From CAZBBC01 sp964489835 (GTDB taxonomy: Bacteria; Calditrichota; Calditrichia; JAJRVZ01), in assembly GCA_964489835.1 (NCBI GenBank), contig CAZBBC010000097.1:1-18015 (forward strand): a stretch of 18,015 bases of DNA, given 5' to 3'. Positions 16,405-18,015 of this stretch are shown here, piece by piece. The position numbers and the translations under genes were made by a program. Each line of letters opens with the position of its first letter. Positions within the stretch are counted from its first letter, which is position 1. The notes beneath the pieces were generated by a model. It searched no databases. It was given only the letters and a program-made list of their open reading frames with translations, and had not been told where the DNA came from.

Positions 16405-16460
16405 TACCAAATCCCAAATAAATTCCAAGTTCCAAGTTCCGAGTTCCTAATTCCTAATTA
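16405..16460. repeat. AAATCCC/AAGTTCC/AATTCC repeat downstream of Gfo/Idh
   Basis: Successive words ACCAAATCCC, AATTCC, AAGTTCC (twice), GAGTTCC and TAATTCC (once, then TAATTA) make the richest single-arm array of this family in the window. It ends 38 bp from the stop codon of the Gfo/Idh gene, and CTTTGCGCCTCTGGAGAGAT follows at 16464-16483. Confidence 0.7.
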
Positions 16461-16498
16461 ATCTTTGCGCCTCTGGAGAGATAAATCAAATTTCTCAA

Positions 16499-17803
16499 TC
16501 ACACCAATTGGGTGATTCCCGGCAGAGCCACCGGTTCCACCGGCAGGGGCCCTATTTCATATTTCTTGGGACGCAGATCCAGTTTGGATGCTTTCATCAC
16601 CCAATCCCATTTCAGTTCCCTGCCGGTATAGGCACTGGTTCGTCCCATGATCGCCGTCATGGTAGCTTCAGCGACGATCTTTCCATCATTCATCGGTTTG
16701 CCGTCTCGGATCCCTTGAATCAATGCTGCAAAAAGTGCTTCTTCGGCGCTTTTTGGTTCTCCATCATACTTGAAGGGATTAAGACCTTCGATATGTGAGG
16801 TGGCCCGGTTGACCATCCCCCAGCCTTTGGTTCCTTCTATCCGGTTGTATACGCGGTTAGTGGTGCCGGCCATTTGTGCACTCATGGCCAGGTTGCGGAT
16901 ACCGTTCGGATATTGATACTCCACGGTGAAATGATCATAAATATTACCAAACTCCGGTCCTGTCCTGACAGCCCTGCCGCCCATCCCGAAGCAGGAAAGC
17001 GGTGTACTTCCCATCATCCAGTTCATTACATCCAGATTATGAACGATTTGTTCAACATAACAATCGCCGGACAGCCAGGTGAAATAGGGCCAGCAACGAA
17101 TCTGCCATTCCATGTCCGACCATTCCGGTTTTCTCGGTTCCCAGTGCCATTTGACCATATCGCCGGCCCAGTAAGCCTGAGCACTGGTAATCTGTCCGAT
17201 CTGGCCCTCGCGGGCACGTTTGAGTAATTCGATGTATTGCGGCATCCAGCGTTGCTGGAATCCGGCGGCGATGGCCAAGCCCTTTTTTGTGGCAAGGGCA
17301 GTACTTTCAAAAAGGGACCGGATACCGACCGGATCAACCGCTCCCGGTTTTTCCATAAAGATGTGTTTTCCTGCCTCCACAGCGGCCTTGAGCATCTCCG
17401 GACGAAAGCCCGGAGGTGTGGTTAAAAGAACCAGATCGACCTCTTTCATCGCCAGAACCTTTTTATAGGCGTCAAAACCGAGAAACATTGTCTCCGGAGT
17501 CACACGAACTTTATCCGGATCGGTGATATCTTTGCGAATTCTCTCTATCGAGCTGTCCAGCTGGTCCTGGAACATATCGGCCATGGCGATTAATGCTATA
17601 CCAGGTGAGGAATGCAGACATTTAATGAGGTCAAAGGTGCCGCGATTGCCGCACCCAATCAGAGCAATACCAAGCCGATCCGATCCGGCTGCAAAAACAC
17701 CGGCAGCTTTGGCGGATAGCAGCGCTCCGCCGGAAAGATAAGCGGTTTGTTTGAGGAAATTTCTCCGAGTAAGATGAGCAGGGCTTGCAGATAATTTTTT
17801 CAT
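16499..17803 (-). CDS. Tat-exported Gfo/Idh/MocA family oxidoreductase
   Basis: This 434-residue NAD(P)-dependent oxidoreductase belongs to the glucose-fructose oxidoreductase/inositol dehydrogenase family. A twin-arginine signal occupies the N-terminus (TRRNFLKQ, Arg13-Arg14, then a hydrophobic stretch to about residue 38), so it should be exported folded with its cofactor. The Rossmann fold has GCGNRG (50-55). The active site has Glu151-Lys152-Pro in FMEKPGA and His255 with Asp258 in VHNLDVMNW, the usual catalytic lysine and histidine region. The C-terminal alpha/beta domain holds PNGIRNLAMSAQM and IEGTKG. Length is normal for the exported subgroup. The EKP motif makes the glycosidase family GH109 unlikely. 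AAAGGAG lies 7 nt before the ATG, a strong site. It is the first gene of the same-strand series. A role in oxidising or reducing a sugar, possibly to a 3-keto intermediate, fits the neighbours but is not shown. Confidence 0.92.
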   Translation of the reverse strand: MKKLSASPAHLTRRNFLKQTAYLSGGALLSAKAAGVFAAGSDRLGIALIGCGNRGTFDLIKCLHSSPGIALIAMADMFQDQLDSSIERIRKDITDPDKVRVTPETMFLGFDAYKKVLAMKEVDLVLLTTPPGFRPEMLKAAVEAGKHIFMEKPGAVDPVGIRSLFESTALATKKGLAIAAGFQQRWMPQYIELLKRAREGQIGQITSAQAYWAGDMVKWHWEPRKPEWSDMEWQIRCWPYFTWLSGDCYVEQIVHNLDVMNWMMGSTPLSCFGMGGRAVRTGPEFGNIYDHFTVEYQYPNGIRNLAMSAQMAGTTNRVYNRIEGTKGWGMVNRATSHIEGLNPFKYDGEPKSAEEALFAALIQGIRDGKPMNDGKIVAEATMTAIMGRTSAYTGRELKWDWVMKASKLDLRPKKYEIGPLPVEPVALPGITQLV

Positions 17804-17841
17804 TTCACTTCTCCTTTATATTAATTCTCTATGTGATAATG

Positions 17842-17929
17842 TTTTAACCGCAAAGTTTTTTTATTTGTTCTTTTGTCTTGATACAAAAGAACCAAAAAAT
17901 CAAGGCTGTAAAATAATTTGAAGAAATTC
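17842..17929. repeat. AACCGCAAAG repeat joined to GTTCTTTTGT hairpin element
   Basis: TTTTAACCGCAAAG starts 39 bp before the Gfo/Idh start codon. GTTCTTTTGT (17867-17876), loop CTTGAT, ACAAAAGAAC (17883-17892) is a perfect 10-bp stem. ATCAAGGCTG then leads to TAAAATAATTTG (17909-17920) and AAGAAATTC. It is the intact counterpart of the interrupted copy at 8210-8297. Confidence 0.7.
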
Positions 17930-18015
17930 TGCCGCTTGCTTCACTGAATTTTTTAAACTCGCTTCGCTCCACGCTCCACGCTTTTCGCTCTTCTCTCTTC
18001 TCTTTTCTTCTTGCC
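17930..18015. repeat. Pyrimidine-rich tail at the window edge
   Basis: GCTCCAC is repeated in tandem at 17966-17979, and from 17980 the strand is almost purely C and T. The words TTTAAACTCGCTTCGCTCC suggest this continues the repeat element that starts at 17842. No gene is visible before the window ends. Confidence 0.5.

Noticed and set aside
16405..16460. CRISPR-like array
   Set aside because: The repeated words are 6 to 10 bp, contiguous and degenerate, with no spacers.
16499..17803. GH109 glycosidase
   Set aside because: The protein has the EKP motif and His/Asp pair of ordinary Gfo/Idh dehydrogenases and does not resemble GH109 sequences in the catalytic region.

Overview
The window carries seven complete protein-coding genes, all on the minus strand, separated by roomy, repeat-filled gaps of about 200 to 530 bp. 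From high to low coordinate (the direction of transcription) they are: a Tat-exported Gfo/Idh/MocA oxidoreductase (16499-17803), a GH116-family glycosidase lipoprotein (13671-16247), a Tat-exported S1-type sulfatase (11984-13420), a soluble five-PAS hybrid histidine kinase (8438-11449), a GH106-type alpha-L-rhamnosidase lipoprotein (4958-8050), a GH78 alpha-L-rhamnosidase (2012-4711) and a CocE/S15-type serine hydrolase (152-1810). No tRNA, rRNA, CRISPR array, transposase or phage gene was seen.

The source looks like an environmental Gram-negative bacterium of the wider FCB assemblage (Bacteroidota, Calditrichota or KSB1-like lineages). This is inferred from moderate GC, lipoprotein and Tat signals on nearly every enzyme, a Tat-tagged Gfo/Idh protein next to glycosidases and sulfatase, and the style of the short intergenic repeats. 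I cannot place it more exactly from this window.

Functionally the six enzymes read as an extracytoplasmic degradation module for a rhamnose-containing glycan or glycoside. Two rhamnosidases of different families remove terminal rhamnose, the GH116 enzyme would cleave a beta-linked glucose- or xylose-type unit, the sulfatase would remove a sulfate ester, the CocE-type hydrolase would remove an ester or amide, and the Gfo/Idh protein would oxidise or reduce a sugar. Sulfated rhamnose glycans such as ulvan, or plant rhamnosides and saponins, are candidate substrates. There is no SusC/SusD pair, transporter, lyase or DNA-binding regulator here, so it is not a canonical polysaccharide utilisation locus. 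The kinase is an orphan in this window.

The gaps are as informative as the genes. In six of the seven, a repeat built from AATTCC/AGTTCC or AAATCCCAATT words lies within about 90 bp of the stop codon of the gene transcribed towards it. Most gaps also hold a second repeat class (AACCACGAAG/AACCGCAAAG/CTTCGTG) nearer the start codon of the gene transcribed away from it. Small GC-rich palindromes appear to have inserted into some of these repeats. Upstream of the kinase lie two overlapping dyads spaced exactly 21 bp, possibly paired with a sigma-54-like element. These are the best candidates for undescribed structure.
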